Notes under the pieces: model-generated | The model's input: the letters and a program-made list of their open reading frames with translations, nothing else | Database searches by the model: none | Told to the model about the DNA's origin: nothing | Assembly: GCA_963822595.1 (NCBI GenBank) | Contig: CAWGIG010000001.1 | Location: 1 to 64,000, forward strand | Source: CAVRUH01 sp963822595 | GTDB taxonomy: Bacteria; Chlamydiota; Chlamydiia; Chlamydiales; Waddliaceae | Direction: 5' to 3' | DNA: 64,000 nt | In this document: piece after piece, positions 1 through 9,777 of the stretch | How positions within the stretch are numbered: the stretch's first letter is position 1 | Layout of the letters: every line of letters starts with the position of its first letter | Translations under genes and position numbers: made by a program

Positions 1-316
1 TTCAGGCAATGAATCTAGTTTATTTCCACCGACATACAAAAACTGTAGTTTTCTGCCAATAGAATGTCGGGAGTTTTGTTATTTTGTTATGATTGAATCA
101 CTTCGAAGCATTAGCAGTTCTAATCGTTTGGTATGAGAAATAAACATTAGCGTATTAAGTCTCTAGATTTTTCAGTTCGAAAAGAGCTTCAGGAATATAA
201 TCCAGATTATTTTTATAACAACTCAATCGTTTGAGATCTGTCCTCTGAAGTACTTCAGATGATATTGCACTTAACTGAAGATCATCTAACCAAAGATCAC
301 TTTGGAACACCCTCAT
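1..316 (-). pseudogene. leucine-rich repeat protein fragment, broken and cut by window edge
   Basis: Read on the minus strand from an ATG at 316, the segment encodes LRR-like pieces (LKRLSCYKNNLDYIPEAL, then RLELLML, then KLQFLYVGGNKLDSLPE) but in different frames, with stops near 170 and 90. Removing an extra base near 170 joins the first two pieces; further shifts lie near 100 and 70. The LxxLxLxxNxLxxLP pattern is a plain LRR, as in the genes at 9.8-12.9 kb. It continues past the left edge, so its true length is unknown. No RNA or other gene is seen here. Confidence 0.55.
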
Positions 317-329
317 TTAACACTTCCGT

Positions 330-1418
330 TTATAGTCTATCCAATAGCGGGTATGCTTGAAGTTCTCCTGTCTTTTTCAGGGCACCCATTTGTACTAAAT
401 CAGCTAAATCACGAGTCGCTGTAGCTCGCGATGACTTTGTTATAGTGATGTATTTCTCAGCGCTTAATCCTCCGGCAAAACCTTCAACACCTTCGGCAAA
501 CATTCGAAGCAAAACTTTCTCTTGTCGTGGATTTAGTTTCCCTGAAAGTTCTGTAAGAATTTTTGATTTTTTAATTAAAAAGTCAAGAAGTAGAATAGAA
601 TCTTGTTGGGCTTGCAAGATCACGTCTCCAAAAAAATCGACCCAATCCTGTACTGCCAATGTCTTATTGCATTTTCCTAATTCGGCATAATATTCTTTTT
701 TGTGTTTTTCAATAAACTTAGAAACAGCAATCAAGGCGGGTTTTCCTATCCCCTGAGAAAGAATTTTTTCTACCAGAACACGTCCGATTCTTCCATTTCC
801 ATCTTCAAAGGGATGAATGCTTTCAAAATAAAGATGAGTAATGGCTGCCATTCCTAAAATAGGCTCAGAATTTTTCTTTTCATTAAACCAACGGATAAAT
901 TTTGTCATTTCATTATGGACAACTGCTGAGGGAGGAGCTTCAAAATGTATTTTATGTGAATCTAATCGTCCCGAAACAATCTGCATGGGATCTTCATGAG
1001 TTCTATATTTTCCTAATTCTTCAATTTTTGTTTGCCCATTGAATAACATCGTATGCCACTCCCAGAGCATTTCGTGAGTGAGTGGTTTGTCGTAGGTTTC
1101 ATAAACATTGCAAAGGAGTTCGGCCATCCCGATCTCTTTTTGGGCGTTCCTCTTGATTTCCACATCAAGACCAAAATGTTTTTTGATAGATGATTGTAAA
1201 CTTTGCCTTTCAAGAATCTCACCTTCGATTTTAGAGCTTTCAATCCCCTCGGAACTTAGGATTTCAACAACAAACAGATTTTGCTCTTCTTTTCCGATAT
1301 TTTTGAAAAAGGCAAAGACATTCCCCGAACCTAAAAGAAATTGTCTTTCTTTTTGGGAAATGGATTCAATATTATATGTGAATTTTGGCCATTGAGGCAA
1401 TTGCCAGTTCCAGGACAT
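330..1418 (-). CDS. Fic family AMP-transferase-like protein with C-terminal winged-helix region
   Basis: Fic enzymes usually transfer AMP (or another phosphate-containing group) from a nucleotide to protein hydroxyls. The Fic motif HPFEDGNGRIGR is complete at residues 202-213, including the catalytic His. An inhibitory helix motif SSKIEG at 61-66 fits the (S/T)xxxE(G/N) pattern, so this is a class II, self-inhibited Fic with its own antitoxin helix. The N-terminus (WNWQLPQWPKF) matches the DUF4172-type domain and the last ~80 residues look like a winged helix-turn-helix. At 362 aa it is the normal length. Paired inverted repeats at the start codon suggest autoregulation through the C-terminal DNA-binding region (inference). 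It could act on the cell itself or on the host; the sequence does not decide. Confidence 0.9.
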   Translation of the reverse strand: MSWNWQLPQWPKFTYNIESISQKERQFLLGSGNVFAFFKNIGKEEQNLFVVEILSSEGIESSKIEGEILERQSLQSSIKKHFGLDVEIKRNAQKEIGMAELLCNVYETYDKPLTHEMLWEWHTMLFNGQTKIEELGKYRTHEDPMQIVSGRLDSHKIHFEAPPSAVVHNEMTKFIRWFNEKKNSEPILGMAAITHLYFESIHPFEDGNGRIGRVLVEKILSQGIGKPALIAVSKFIEKHKKEYYAELGKCNKTLAVQDWVDFFGDVILQAQQDSILLLDFLIKKSKILTELSGKLNPRQEKVLLRMFAEGVEGFAGGLSAEKYITITKSSRATATRDLADLVQMGALKKTGELQAYPLLDRL

Positions 1419-1491
1419 GAGCTATACACCTTTTTCCTATAACTCATATTTATAGCATATTTTGAGTTATAGAGCAAGTTTCTATAGCTCA
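1418..1491 (-). promoter_or_regulatory. two identical-spacing inverted repeats, candidate Fic operator
   Basis: Two palindromes have 9-bp arms and an 11-bp spacer: TGAGCTATA at 1418-1426 with TATAACTCA at 1438-1446, and TGAGTTATA at 1463-1471 with TATAGCTCA at 1483-1491. Consensus half-site is TGAGYTATA. Each palindrome is 29 bp and they start 45 bp apart. The first touches the Fic start codon, so binding would block expression of the Fic gene. The geometry is seen directly; the identity of the binding protein (perhaps the Fic winged helix) is inferred. Confidence 0.6.
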
Positions 1492-1505
1492 TCAAAAGTA
1501 TAAAC

Positions 1506-2729
1506 TTACTTTGAGGCGTAGAATAGCATGGCGACCACTGACATGAAGGCGGCAAAAATGAGAATAAGCTTCGGGGATAGCACCAAAAGAACACCTCCCA
1601 GAAGACAGATTAAGGCATCCCCCAAAACACGTAGGGATATCTGGACCCCCATTACCTCGCCTTGAATACTATCCGGGACGGAATCAGAAATTTTTACTGT
1701 CATCAAAGTCACTGCAACGCCGATGACCAAACCGATAAGGCCTGAAAGCAAAAACATCACGATCGTAGAATCCGTTAATACCATCCCTATTAATGAAAGA
1801 GCAATCAAACCTATCGCACAAACGACTCCCCTTCTTTTTGAATCGGTTGTTTTAAAATACCTGGGCAGCCACCCATTCCCTATAGCAAGGGCAAGGCACA
1901 ATACCCCATTATAATAGATGAGTTGCGTAGGATCCAACGCCCATTTGACTGTAAGGTAGACCGGACCAAATTCATAATAAATATCAACAGCAAGGGCAAA
2001 ACTTATATACGTAATCATGAGGAATTTTAGTCGTTTATTTAAAAACAGCACCGACATCCTCTTGAAGATATTGATACGTTGCCAAAAAGTTCTATGCTCT
2101 ATAATGCTTCCTATAGGACTTTTTTCAAGAACAATAGCCGAGAGACCTGCGAGAACCAGGAAGAGGAGGCAAATAAAATAAAAAGGCGTCGAGGGAGTAA
2201 AACCTTCATAAACACTTTTATCTGTCATCAAGCCCCCTAAAAAGGGACCTGCGAGATAGGCTATGGAAGCTACTGCATTAATTTTTCCGAAACTTTCGTG
2301 TTTTGAAATGGATTTGATATCCGCAGCCATGGCTCTTGCAATGGCGATATTCCCCTCCATCAGGCCTGCCAAAAAACGACTGGCAATGAGTAATGCTAAG
2401 TGATGCCAGGCAATTGCAAATCCTGTGACAATATTCAATAAAGCCGTGAGCCACAAACTTCCGGTAAGCAGTCTTTTTCTTCCATAATCGTCTGAAAGGG
2501 CTCCGAGAATAGGAGATCCAAAAAATTGCCCCAAAGGATAGGCCGCTAAGGTAATTCCGAGAAAGATGGCCTGACTCGATTCGCTCCAGTGAGCGGGCAG
2601 AATAGAGTAATCAGGATTTAAAAAAAGCGAGGGGAATATCAAATAGGGCATCGATATTCCAAGAAAACCAAAAAATACAATGGTCAAAATGACTAAAAAC
2701 TGGTGCTTTTGTTTGGTCTGCTCTTTCAC
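1506..2729 (-). CDS. major facilitator superfamily transporter (TCR/Tet-like)
   Basis: A hydrophobic protein with about twelve membrane segments and the MFS motif A between helices 2 and 3 (GALSDDYGRKRLL), typical of the tetracycline-resistance/MFS_1 drug:proton antiporter group. It presumably sits in the inner membrane; the substrate cannot be read from sequence. The reading frame runs back to a TTG at 2780, but that lies inside the upstream gene's terminator hairpin, so I prefer the GTG at 2729, with AGAGGA 18 nt upstream (a rather long spacing). From that start it is 407 aa, normal for the family. The final residues (FYASK) end cleanly. Confidence 0.8.
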   Translation of the reverse strand: MKEQTKQKHQFLVILTIVFFGFLGISMPYLIFPSLFLNPDYSILPAHWSESSQAIFLGITLAAYPLGQFFGSPILGALSDDYGRKRLLTGSLWLTALLNIVTGFAIAWHHLALLIASRFLAGLMEGNIAIARAMAADIKSISKHESFGKINAVASIAYLAGPFLGGLMTDKSVYEGFTPSTPFYFICLLFLVLAGLSAIVLEKSPIGSIIEHRTFWQRINIFKRMSVLFLNKRLKFLMITYISFALAVDIYYEFGPVYLTVKWALDPTQLIYYNGVLCLALAIGNGWLPRYFKTTDSKRRGVVCAIGLIALSLIGMVLTDSTIVMFLLSGLIGLVIGVAVTLMTVKISDSVPDSIQGEVMGVQISLRVLGDALICLLGGVLLVLSPKLILIFAAFMSVVAMLFYASK

Positions 2730-2759
2730 TGTAATTCTATTTAATAATCCTCTTAAGAT

Positions 2760-2790
2760 AACAAAGACGTGCTGCAACAAGCAGCACGTC
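2760..2790 (-). terminator. intrinsic-terminator-like hairpin after flotillin-like gene
   Basis: A perfect 10-bp stem (GACGTGCTGC / GCAGCACGTC, 2766-2790) with a 5-nt loop lies 16 bp after the stop codon of the minus-strand flotillin-like gene and is followed on that strand by TTTGTT. It separates that gene from the MFS gene. Confidence 0.6.
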
Positions 2791-2805
2791 CATAAAAGTA
2801 CCTAC

Positions 2806-4180
2806 TTAGTCCTTTTTGACTCCCATTGATCCAAGAAAATCATATCCTGTTTGTTTTTTTACTCCGTCAAATAAGGGCATACTTGTTTTTAACAAGTCCG
2901 TTAGTGTCTCGCCGACTGTGGAGTTCGATCCGCCCGATCCGTTCCAGATATTGATATTAGGCTTCATATCCTTAACAGCATGTGCCTGTTGCTCGGCTAA
3001 CTTTTCAAGGACATGTCTTTCTACAAAAAGGTATTTGACCAAATTATCAGCTCCGCCAGCAGCCTTAATTAATTCCTCCAAGCCTTTGGCTTGTGCGTTT
3101 GCGCTTTCAAAATTACCTTTAGCTTCGTTAATTTTAGCATATAAATCGGCATCTGCTTTTATCCTAACTGCTTGAGCCTGTCCTTCAGCCTCTTTAATTA
3201 AAATTTCCGCCGCCACATTTGCCGCTGCTAAATCAGTCGCTCTTCTTCTTTCGGTTTCTTGTTCTTTACGAGTTTTCTCCACATCGATTTGAAGTTCAAA
3301 AGCTCTTCTTTCAGAACCAGATTTCGACTCTGCATTTGCAATTGCTATTTCTTTTTTATATTGTGCCTCAGCAACTGCTAAATTCTTTTGGGATTCAGCG
3401 ATTTCCTGTTTCCTTTGGTTTTCTTGGATGACTACTGCTGATTCAATAGCGATTTTCAATTTTCTTGCTTCTGCTTGATGGGTTTTTTCACCTACTTCTC
3501 CATCCTTTATCGAGTGCGCTACGGCTACTCTAGCAGATTGATTCACTTCTTGCAAAGCCCGCTTTTTTTGTTCTTCGAAATAACTATTTTCCTTATCCAC
3601 ATCAGCTAATTCTGCAATATTTGCATTGTATACAGTTAATCCAAAAGGTGCCAAAACCACGCCAATTTTATGAACAACTTCATTTTTAAATTCTTCTCGT
3701 TCTTTGAATAATTTATTAAGATCCATATTCGCCGTTAAAACCCTCACTTCCCCCTGTATAACTCCTTCTACAATCTCTTTAATGCCGGCTTCCCCTTTTT
3801 CCATGATGAGTTTTACATATTGCTGTAATGATACAGGATCATCTTTTTAGTCCGATAGTCCAGACGGAAGGAATATTACATGGAATCCTTTCATTGGACA
3901 TTGCATGGACGCCGATTGAAAAAGTAGAAGGGGTAATACTAAAAACTCTAACTTTCTGCAAAGGAAGCAGCAGGGTTGTTTTTGAGATATACACATCAGG
4001 TACGCGCCAACCGGTTTTTACAAGAAGTTGCGAGGGACCCGCAATCTTATATCTCATTGCGCAAAAAAGTCCTAATGCAACAGTTCCTACTGCAAGTACC
4101 CCTGCAGCACCAATTGCTACTTTCTGTATCGGAGTATAATCCGACCTAAAATCACTATCTCTATTTCTAACTGGATCCAT
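2806..4180 (-). pseudogene. flotillin-like SPFH-domain protein, one frameshift
   Basis: Flotillins are membrane-anchored scaffold proteins with an SPFH domain and a long coiled coil. The 5' part (start 4180, AGGGAG ribosome site) has a membrane segment at about residues 22-43, then the SPFH start with QLLVKTG and ITPSTFSIGV; the stop follows WTIGLKR near 3840. The second part resumes with DDPVSLQQYVKLI and carries the rest of SPFH, an Ala/Glu-rich coiled coil and a C-terminal tail. Deleting one A from the A5 run at about 3843-3847 joins them into one protein of ~458 aa. The sequence looks closer to eukaryotic-type flotillins than to YqiK (my judgement from motif recall). Either a genuine break or a sequencing insertion. 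It stands alone, with a terminator behind. Confidence 0.8.
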
Positions 4181-4281
4181 TTTAACTCCCTATGTTGAGT
4201 TGTTAAACTTAGGAATCATAGACAAGCAAAAAATTAACATCAAAGGAAATGTTTCGTTCGCCCCTCGTGCGCTATTTCACA

Positions 4282-5175
4282 CTACGGCAAATGCGAAGGG
4301 GCTTCGGGATTGTATTGTTTTAGGACGGATGCCATATAATGGATTAGGATTCCTTCAGGATTTTTTTGTATATCTGCTTGGAGGATTTTATCATATCCAC
4401 ACCCTGCTTTTATCATCACATAGCTTATGATGCTATAGACCTCCCTTTGATGGATTAGTTTTTTCTCAACATTTAATAGAGGTAAAAAATGTTCCAATAT
4501 CAATAAGCATTGTTCTTGATTGAGAAGAGGGACTATTAACGTAAGGGCTTTATAAATTTTAAACTCATAAATAGACTCTCTTAAAGATAATTCTAGTAAT
4601 TTATGAAGGCTAAAATCTATCTGATCAGGAGTGAGTCGTAAAACGATTTCTTGAAACAGTTCCAATGAACGACTGGTGAATAACAAAGGCAAAATACGGT
4701 TAAGATATTCATCGCTGAGTTTCGGAAGAAATTTCTTTAGAAACATTGGCACATTATCAAGATTGGTAAACACCCACTCGAAAATTTTAGCCTTTTGATC
4801 CTCTTTGAATATTTCGTATAGATTTGCAAGAATTCCAAGAGCCATAGACATCTTGCGATCGATATGGCGATCGTAATTAGATTCAAAAAGTCTTTTAATG
4901 CAGAAATCAAAAATATAATCAATTTGTTGTTCATTAAAGTGTGTCTTTAATTCATTAAAAATTCCTCTTGTTCTGGAATCTTCAAAATAAATAAGAAGTT
5001 TTATAAGTTCGGATAATTGTCCAACATCAAGCGCAGGAATGATGCATAACATAAGATCTACAATATGTACTTCATAATGTGCATAAACATCTCCACTTGT
5101 CAAACTCTTATTAATAGCGGTTAGAAAATGATCTATGTGCCTCTGCGTGAGTTTTGTATCGATTTTCTGAAATCA
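4282..5175 (-). pseudogene. C-terminal remnant of the F-box/HEAT repeat family
   Basis: An open frame from about 5175 (273 aa from the TTG at 5103) has the alternating helix pattern and phrases LTPDQIDF, LNQEQCLLIL, LSDEYLNRIL of the large HEAT proteins at 17.6-22.2 and 35.6-37.8 kb. Its end (DIQKNPEGILIHYMASVLKQ) matches their C-termini (e.g. DILKYPEGILIHHMAIWLKQ). The F-box-like N-terminus and most repeats are missing; upstream an in-frame TGA follows ...YEIASCGIL and no good start codon or ribosome site exists. I read it as the surviving third of a fourth paralogue. Expression is doubtful. Confidence 0.7.
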
Positions 5176-5223
5176 CAAAATCCCGCAAGATGCAATTTCG
5201 TATAAAACATTTTAAGAAACTAG

Positions 5224-5253
5224 TTGACAAATATCCTACTGATTAATTATTAT
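5224..5253 (+). promoter_or_regulatory. sigma70-type promoter candidate
   Basis: TTGACA at 5224-5229 and TATTAT at 5248-5253 with an 18-bp spacer. It is placed 74 bp before a small ORF with a good ribosome site and ~400 bp before the peptide-utilization operon. Confidence 0.5.
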
Positions 5254-5327
5254 ATTAACCAAACAGAAGACATGGGTCTTCTGAGGCATAATAAAGTGCC
5301 GATTAATAACAAAATAGGAGTAACAAA

Positions 5328-5450
5328 ATGTTTACATGTAGTCTCACAGAGACAGGATCTTCATCCGAAGAACAATCAGTTCTATTTCATCAATTTTTCT
5401 CTTCAGAAGTCATTTCTCTTTCCTTCCGTAAGCGTTCTAAACGCCGCTAA
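5328..5450 (+). CDS. small ORF, 40 aa, possible leader peptide
   Basis: ATG at 5328 is preceded by TAGGAG at good spacing and follows the promoter candidate at 5224. It encodes 40 residues, Ser-rich in the middle (TGSSSEEQSVLF) and strongly basic at the end (RKRSKRR). It does not resemble a family I know. Two hairpins separate it from the next gene, so it might be a regulatory leader; it might equally be the only product of this promoter. Short length keeps confidence low. Confidence 0.4.
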   Translation: MFTCSLTETGSSSEEQSVLFHQFFSSEVISLSFRKRSKRR

Positions 5451-5478
5451 TTTTTTCCATCATTATTTACTTTTAAAC

Positions 5479-5612
5479 GTCCGATAAGTTTTGTTGCCTG
5501 TGTTTGATTATCCTTATTAGGTTTTTAAACCATCAACTTTTACGTCATTTAAGAACATGACGTACTCATCGGACAGGATTACACCACGCAGTATCCTTTT
5601 GACACTGCGTGT
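5479..5612 (+). promoter_or_regulatory. structured 5' leader with nested hairpins
   Basis: Between the small ORF and the next gene the plus strand holds TACGTCAT/ATGACGTA (5541-5548/5557-5564, 8-nt loop), enclosed by GTCCGAT/ATCGGAC (5479-5485/5568-5574), and then CACGCAGT/ACTGCGTG (5585-5592/5604-5611) followed by an AT-rich stretch. The rest of the 5104-5649 gap shows nothing else. An attenuator-like leader is an inference from structure and position only. Confidence 0.35.
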
Positions 5613-5649
5613 TAATTAAATTTTTAAATAACATGTTTTAGGAGTCGTT

Positions 5650-6684
5650 ATGAATACAGTTCAGATACAAAAAACACCTTGGGTTTCAATTCTCCCCCAG
5701 AGTGAAATGCAGACAATAAAAAATGAGAATGACGTGCTTTCATTGGTAAAATTGCTTCTTAAGGTATCACAGGAAGCAATAGAATGCTATGAAAGTGGAA
5801 AGTATAAGAGTTTAGATGCTCTTGTAGGGAATTATGGATGCGAAGTGCATGCATTTAACATATGTTGCTTGGCTCATTCAACAGAGTTGAAGGAAGAATG
5901 CAAGACTATGATTGACACATGCGGGAAAATCCAAAAATTGATAGATGATAGACAATCTATTCAAAATCAAATAATAGAAGCGGAGCTTTCAGGTCCCCCA
6001 AATAAGATTTACGAAACGATTCAGAAGATGTCTGAGATATCCGAAGAGATGATGTATCTTATTCGATCGCGAATACTCACGATAACGAAAGTAGATTACC
6101 CAAATGGTTCTCAAAAAAGTGTTCCAGAACGACTCAGAGAAAGCATGGAACTCGCAAAGGAATTTAATCCAGTGATTAAAAGAATAGTTAACATAGCTCA
6201 ATCGAAATTATCACATGAGTCGATATTATTAATGGCGAAAAAGCTTGAAAAGCTGGAGCTAGTTGAAGGGAATGATGGAAAGATTATCAAAAGAATGATG
6301 TCTTCGGATAATCTTTGTGTATATCCTCCTGTGAGCGGTTTAAGCTCATTTAAAAAAAGTGCAAAGCAAAAGAAAATTGTTTCCAAGACATATTCTTGCA
6401 GCTATTATAACGCGAAAGCTCTTCTTTATTTGATCGCAGAATTAAAAGTGCCATTAATCATTAAGAATATGAAGATGACAAATGAGCCTGAACAACTTTT
6501 TGCATTCCAGTCGAATGGAAAATTTAGGGAATTTGAAAAATTGTCTGAAATTGAAATAGCAGGCTGTAAATCGGAAAATCCGGTTATAATCTGCGTAATA
6601 AAAATAAAAAAAGAAGAATGGTTGCAAAAAGCGAATTCGTATGGGTTAGGAAATATGATCTTGGCCAATATCATCACAAGGTAG
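5650..6684 (+). CDS. unknown protein, first gene of a peptide-utilization operon
   Basis: Starts at ATG 5650 with TAGGAG upstream and codes for 344 aa with no signal peptide or clear membrane segment. The middle is helical and charged (KIQKLIDDRQSIQNQ, MAKKLEKLELVEG); the C-terminal part looks like a mixed fold (LLYLIAELKVPLIIKNMKM). I do not recognise the family. The +1 frame after 6658 continues with a plausible coding tail to 6877, so the true product may be about 408 aa if one base near 6670 is extra. It precedes the POT transporter (overlapping its start if the tail is real) and PepA, hinting at a role linked to peptides, but nothing in the residues proves that. Confidence 0.6.
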   Translation: MNTVQIQKTPWVSILPQSEMQTIKNENDVLSLVKLLLKVSQEAIECYESGKYKSLDALVGNYGCEVHAFNICCLAHSTELKEECKTMIDTCGKIQKLIDDRQSIQNQIIEAELSGPPNKIYETIQKMSEISEEMMYLIRSRILTITKVDYPNGSQKSVPERLRESMELAKEFNPVIKRIVNIAQSKLSHESILLMAKKLEKLELVEGNDGKIIKRMMSSDNLCVYPPVSGLSSFKKSAKQKKIVSKTYSCSYYNAKALLYLIAELKVPLIIKNMKMTNEPEQLFAFQSNGKFREFEKLSEIEIAGCKSENPVIICVIKIKKEEWLQKANSYGLGNMILANIITR

Positions 6685-6877
6685 CCCACAAGGTAGCCAG
6701 TATGTACCGGACAAGCCTGATGTATTTACAGTGCGCGATCAAGAAGCCTTGCAAGAAATTAATGCTCAGGTGGTAACAGCCAAGGAAATCGAATGTTTAT
6801 ACGGAGAAGAAGACTTAATCTTGGATATCGATCATTACTATTGCGCAACATGGAAGGAGGTAACAAACCATGAATAA
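6658..6877 (+). pseudogene. out-of-frame C-terminal tail of the preceding gene
   Basis: In the +1 frame the DNA stays open to TAA at 6875-6877 and encodes QGSPQGSQYVPDKPDVFTV, QEALQEINAQVV and DIDHYYCATWKEV, with ordinary codon use but no start codon. Joining it to the 344-aa frame needs removal of one base near 6670. Its stop overlaps the ATG of the transporter at 6870 and its last codons carry the transporter's ribosome site (GGAGG), the usual layout inside an operon. Confidence 0.45.
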
Positions 6878-8316
6878 CATAAATAACACATGCCTTAGAC
6901 AACCTAAGGCATTGTATCTACTCTTCGCTGTGAAGATGTGGGAATGCTTTAGCTTCTACGGCATGAGAGCTTTGATGATTTTGTATTTAATCAATCAATT
7001 AGGTGTTGATGATTATCGAGCATACGGCATTTATGCCATATACTGTGCCCTGTTTGAGTTTGGCGGAATCCTTGGAGGACGCTTCGCTGATCGCATTTTG
7101 GGGTTACGAAAATCTATCATTTGCGGAGGTTGGCTGATTGCTACCGGTCATATTTGTCTCTCCGTGCAATCGGAAACTTGGGCTTTTTTCAGCGGACTAT
7201 CCCTCATTGTTGTGGGGTCCGGATTATTTTCTTCAAATATTTCAGCCCTCTTAGGGTTATTTTATGAAGAGGATGATCCAAGACGAGAGGTTGGATTCAC
7301 ATTATTTTATGTGGGTATAAATATAGGAGCACTTATTGCTAGTCTTCTTTGCGGAGTTATTGGCGAGGTCTATGGATGGCACTATGGATTCGGCTTGGCA
7401 GCTTTAGGGATGATAGGTGGTAATTTATTGTTTTTATGTAATCGAAAAATTTTGGAAGGAAAAGGAGAATTTATAGGGGAAAGCCCACAAATTGGAGAAA
7501 AGATCTTAGGTTATTCTCTTTTATTTGCTGCACTTCCCATTTGCGCAATCATGATTGCCTGGGAAGATATTTTTCTACATGTTATTCCATGTTTTGCTCT
7601 CCTATGCGTTATCGTTTTGGGAAGAAAAATGGTTTTGTCGGGGAAATTTTCAACAACCCATTTGATCAATTTAGGTTTGTATTTGGTTGCACTAGCTCTG
7701 TTTTTTGCTGCGGAAGATCAAACAGCCTCGGCTCTTGTGGTCTTTAGTGAGCGTTATGCAACAAAAACTTTTGCCGGCATTTCCATTCCTACGACAACAT
7801 TACTCAGCCTGAATCCTTTTGTGGTTATATTGGGTGGTGCAATCATAAGCAGATTAAACATTAGAAAAAATGCCATCCTTGAAATTTGTGGTTGCAGGGT
7901 TGGTTTTATCTTCTACCGTTTTTGCTGCGTTGACTTTGACTTGTCATTTATTCAATCAACAGGAGTTAGTCCCTATAGCCATTGTAGCATTGGCAATTAT
8001 CGTCATTTCAATCGGAGAAATCATGCTGGCACCCGCAATTTTTTCTTATTGTTCTGAAGTAGCACCTAAAGGGTGGTCGGGAGCCACTATGGGATTACTT
8101 CCTATAGGTTTTTCCTTAGGAAATGTGATTTCAGGATTCTTAAGTAAATCGATGACGGTTCCTGAAAGCGCTACGACGAAAGAGGCGCTAGATGCGTATG
8201 GAGATGGATTTATCCAACTATCACTATTGCTTTTATTTATAGCCCTGGTCATAGTCTTCAGTCAACCTGTTTTACGTAAACTATTTAAAAATAATTATAA
8301 GGAAGTAATCACATGA
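6870..8316 (+). pseudogene. POT/PTR-family oligopeptide:proton symporter, one frameshift
   Basis: POT transporters import di- and tripeptides with protons across the inner membrane. Start ATG 6870 has AAGGAGG at ideal distance. Seen motifs: ECFSFYGMRALM near residues 24-35 (the usual ExxERFxYYG has decayed to KxxECFSFYG) and the PTR2 signature LFYVGINIGAL near 146-156. The frame breaks at an A6 run (7864-7869); removing one A continues into MPSLKFVVAGLVL and the last helices, giving ~480 aa. The stop overlaps the pepA start (ATGA at 8313), so import and intracellular hydrolysis of peptides are probably co-expressed. The altered proton-coupling motif is odd and could be real divergence. Confidence 0.85.
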
Positions 8317-9751
8317 AGAATATTGATATTCATTTTAAAAAAGAAATTAAAGAAGCTGATCTTCTCATAGTCCCCATGGGGCTAGGAGAAGACTTCCCTC
8401 CCTATTTGCAGAAAATTGATGGAGTCCGGCCTTATAAATACCAAAAGAGAAAATTTTCAAGGGAATGTAGGGGAGATCGTGGAATTTACTACCAATGGTT
8501 TGCACCCTATTCCAAAGATTATAATCTTAGGAATTGGAGAAACTTCAAAGTTAACAACTTTGCAGTGGCAAGAATTAGGCGGATTAATATCAACATTGAT
8601 TAAAGGGCAAAAAATTGCCATAGAAGCCAGTTATCATTGGATACCCGAAATTGCTTTCGGGTTAAAATTGAGATATTGGGAATTCACAAAATATCGGACA
8701 GAAAACCCACCAAAAAAAGATAGAGATTACATTTTTGTGTGATGACCCGGTTGCATGTCTTGGGATTTTTGCGAAAAAAGAACATCTTTATCAAGGAGTT
8801 ATTCTTGCCCGTGAATTAACCGTTGAACCGGCGAATCATCTCTATCCTGAGGCGTTTGCTCAGCGTTGCCTTGAATTAATCCAAGAAGGGATTGAGGTGG
8901 AAGTGTTGAATGAAAAAGCTCTTGAGGCTCTAGGGGCAAATGCTTTATTGAGCGTCGGCAAAGGGAGTGTTAATCCCCCTCGTCTCGTAATCATGCGTTG
9001 GAATGGAGGAACAAAAGATCAGCCTTTCATAGGTCTTGTCGGTAAAGGCGTTTGCTATGATTCGGGCGGTATTAATATTAAAACTAAAGAACTCGTAGAA
9101 ATGAAATATGATAAGGCAGGGGCGGCTGTAGTTACAGGAACTCTATTGGCTTTGGCAAAACAAAAGGCCCCTGTGAATGTTGTTGGAGTTATTGGACTTG
9201 CTGAAAACATGCTCGATGGTGCTTGTATGAAGCCGGGAGATATTATCACTACCCTTTCCAAAAAAACTGTTGAGGTCGTTGATACAGACTATGAAGGCCG
9301 ACTGATTCTGGCAGATTGCTTGTGGTATACACAGGAGAAGTTTTCACTTTCATGTATCATTGATTTTGGAACGCTCACTCCTGAGACGATAGCTCCCTTG
9401 GCTGATGAGTATGCCGGGTTATATTGTGAAGATGAAACCTTGACAAAATCGTTATTTCAAGCCGGAATTGTGAGTGGTGAAAAGGTTTGGCATCTACCCA
9501 TGGGGGCTTCTTATGCAAAACAAATACGATCGGAGTATGCCGATATGCGAAATATGGGGACTCCAGGATTTGGCGAAGGAGCCGCAGCTGCGGAATTTTT
9601 AAAGTGTTTTATCAAGCCGGAAGTTAGTTGGGCACATTTAGATATAGCAGGTGTCGCTTGGACCCTCGACGATTATCCTTTGAATAAAAAGGGAATTACA
9701 GGGTTCGGAGTACGTTTGCTGATGGAGTGGATACAGAAACATTTTCCGTAA
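8313..9751 (+). pseudogene. pepA: leucyl aminopeptidase PepA (M17), two frameshifts
   Basis: M17 aminopeptidases are hexameric, two-metal cytosolic exopeptidases that finish peptide breakdown. The catalytic half (from about 8735) is intact: GLVGKGVCYDSGGINIK and MKYDKAGAA (metal ligands and Lys), VIGLAENMLDG, and NTDAEGRL appears as VDTDYEGRLILAD, i.e. N to V and A to Y within this signature while D and E ligands and Arg remain. The N-terminal half needs two corrections: an extra base at about 8420-8440, and one in the T5 run at 8729-8734 (joining DYIF to CDDPVACLG). Total ~478 aa, normal. It overlaps the POT gene by 4 bp. Confidence 0.85.
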
Positions 9752-9777
9752 TTTAATGGTCGAAGTAGATCTTTTTT

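Noticed and set aside
2730..2780. TTG start at 2780 for the MFS gene
   Set aside because: It lies in the terminator stem of the upstream gene; the GTG at 2729 is more credible.
5224..5487. 87-aa ORF starting TTG at 5224
   Set aside because: The TTG is the -35 box of a promoter candidate and the frame is out of phase with the small ORF that has a ribosome site.
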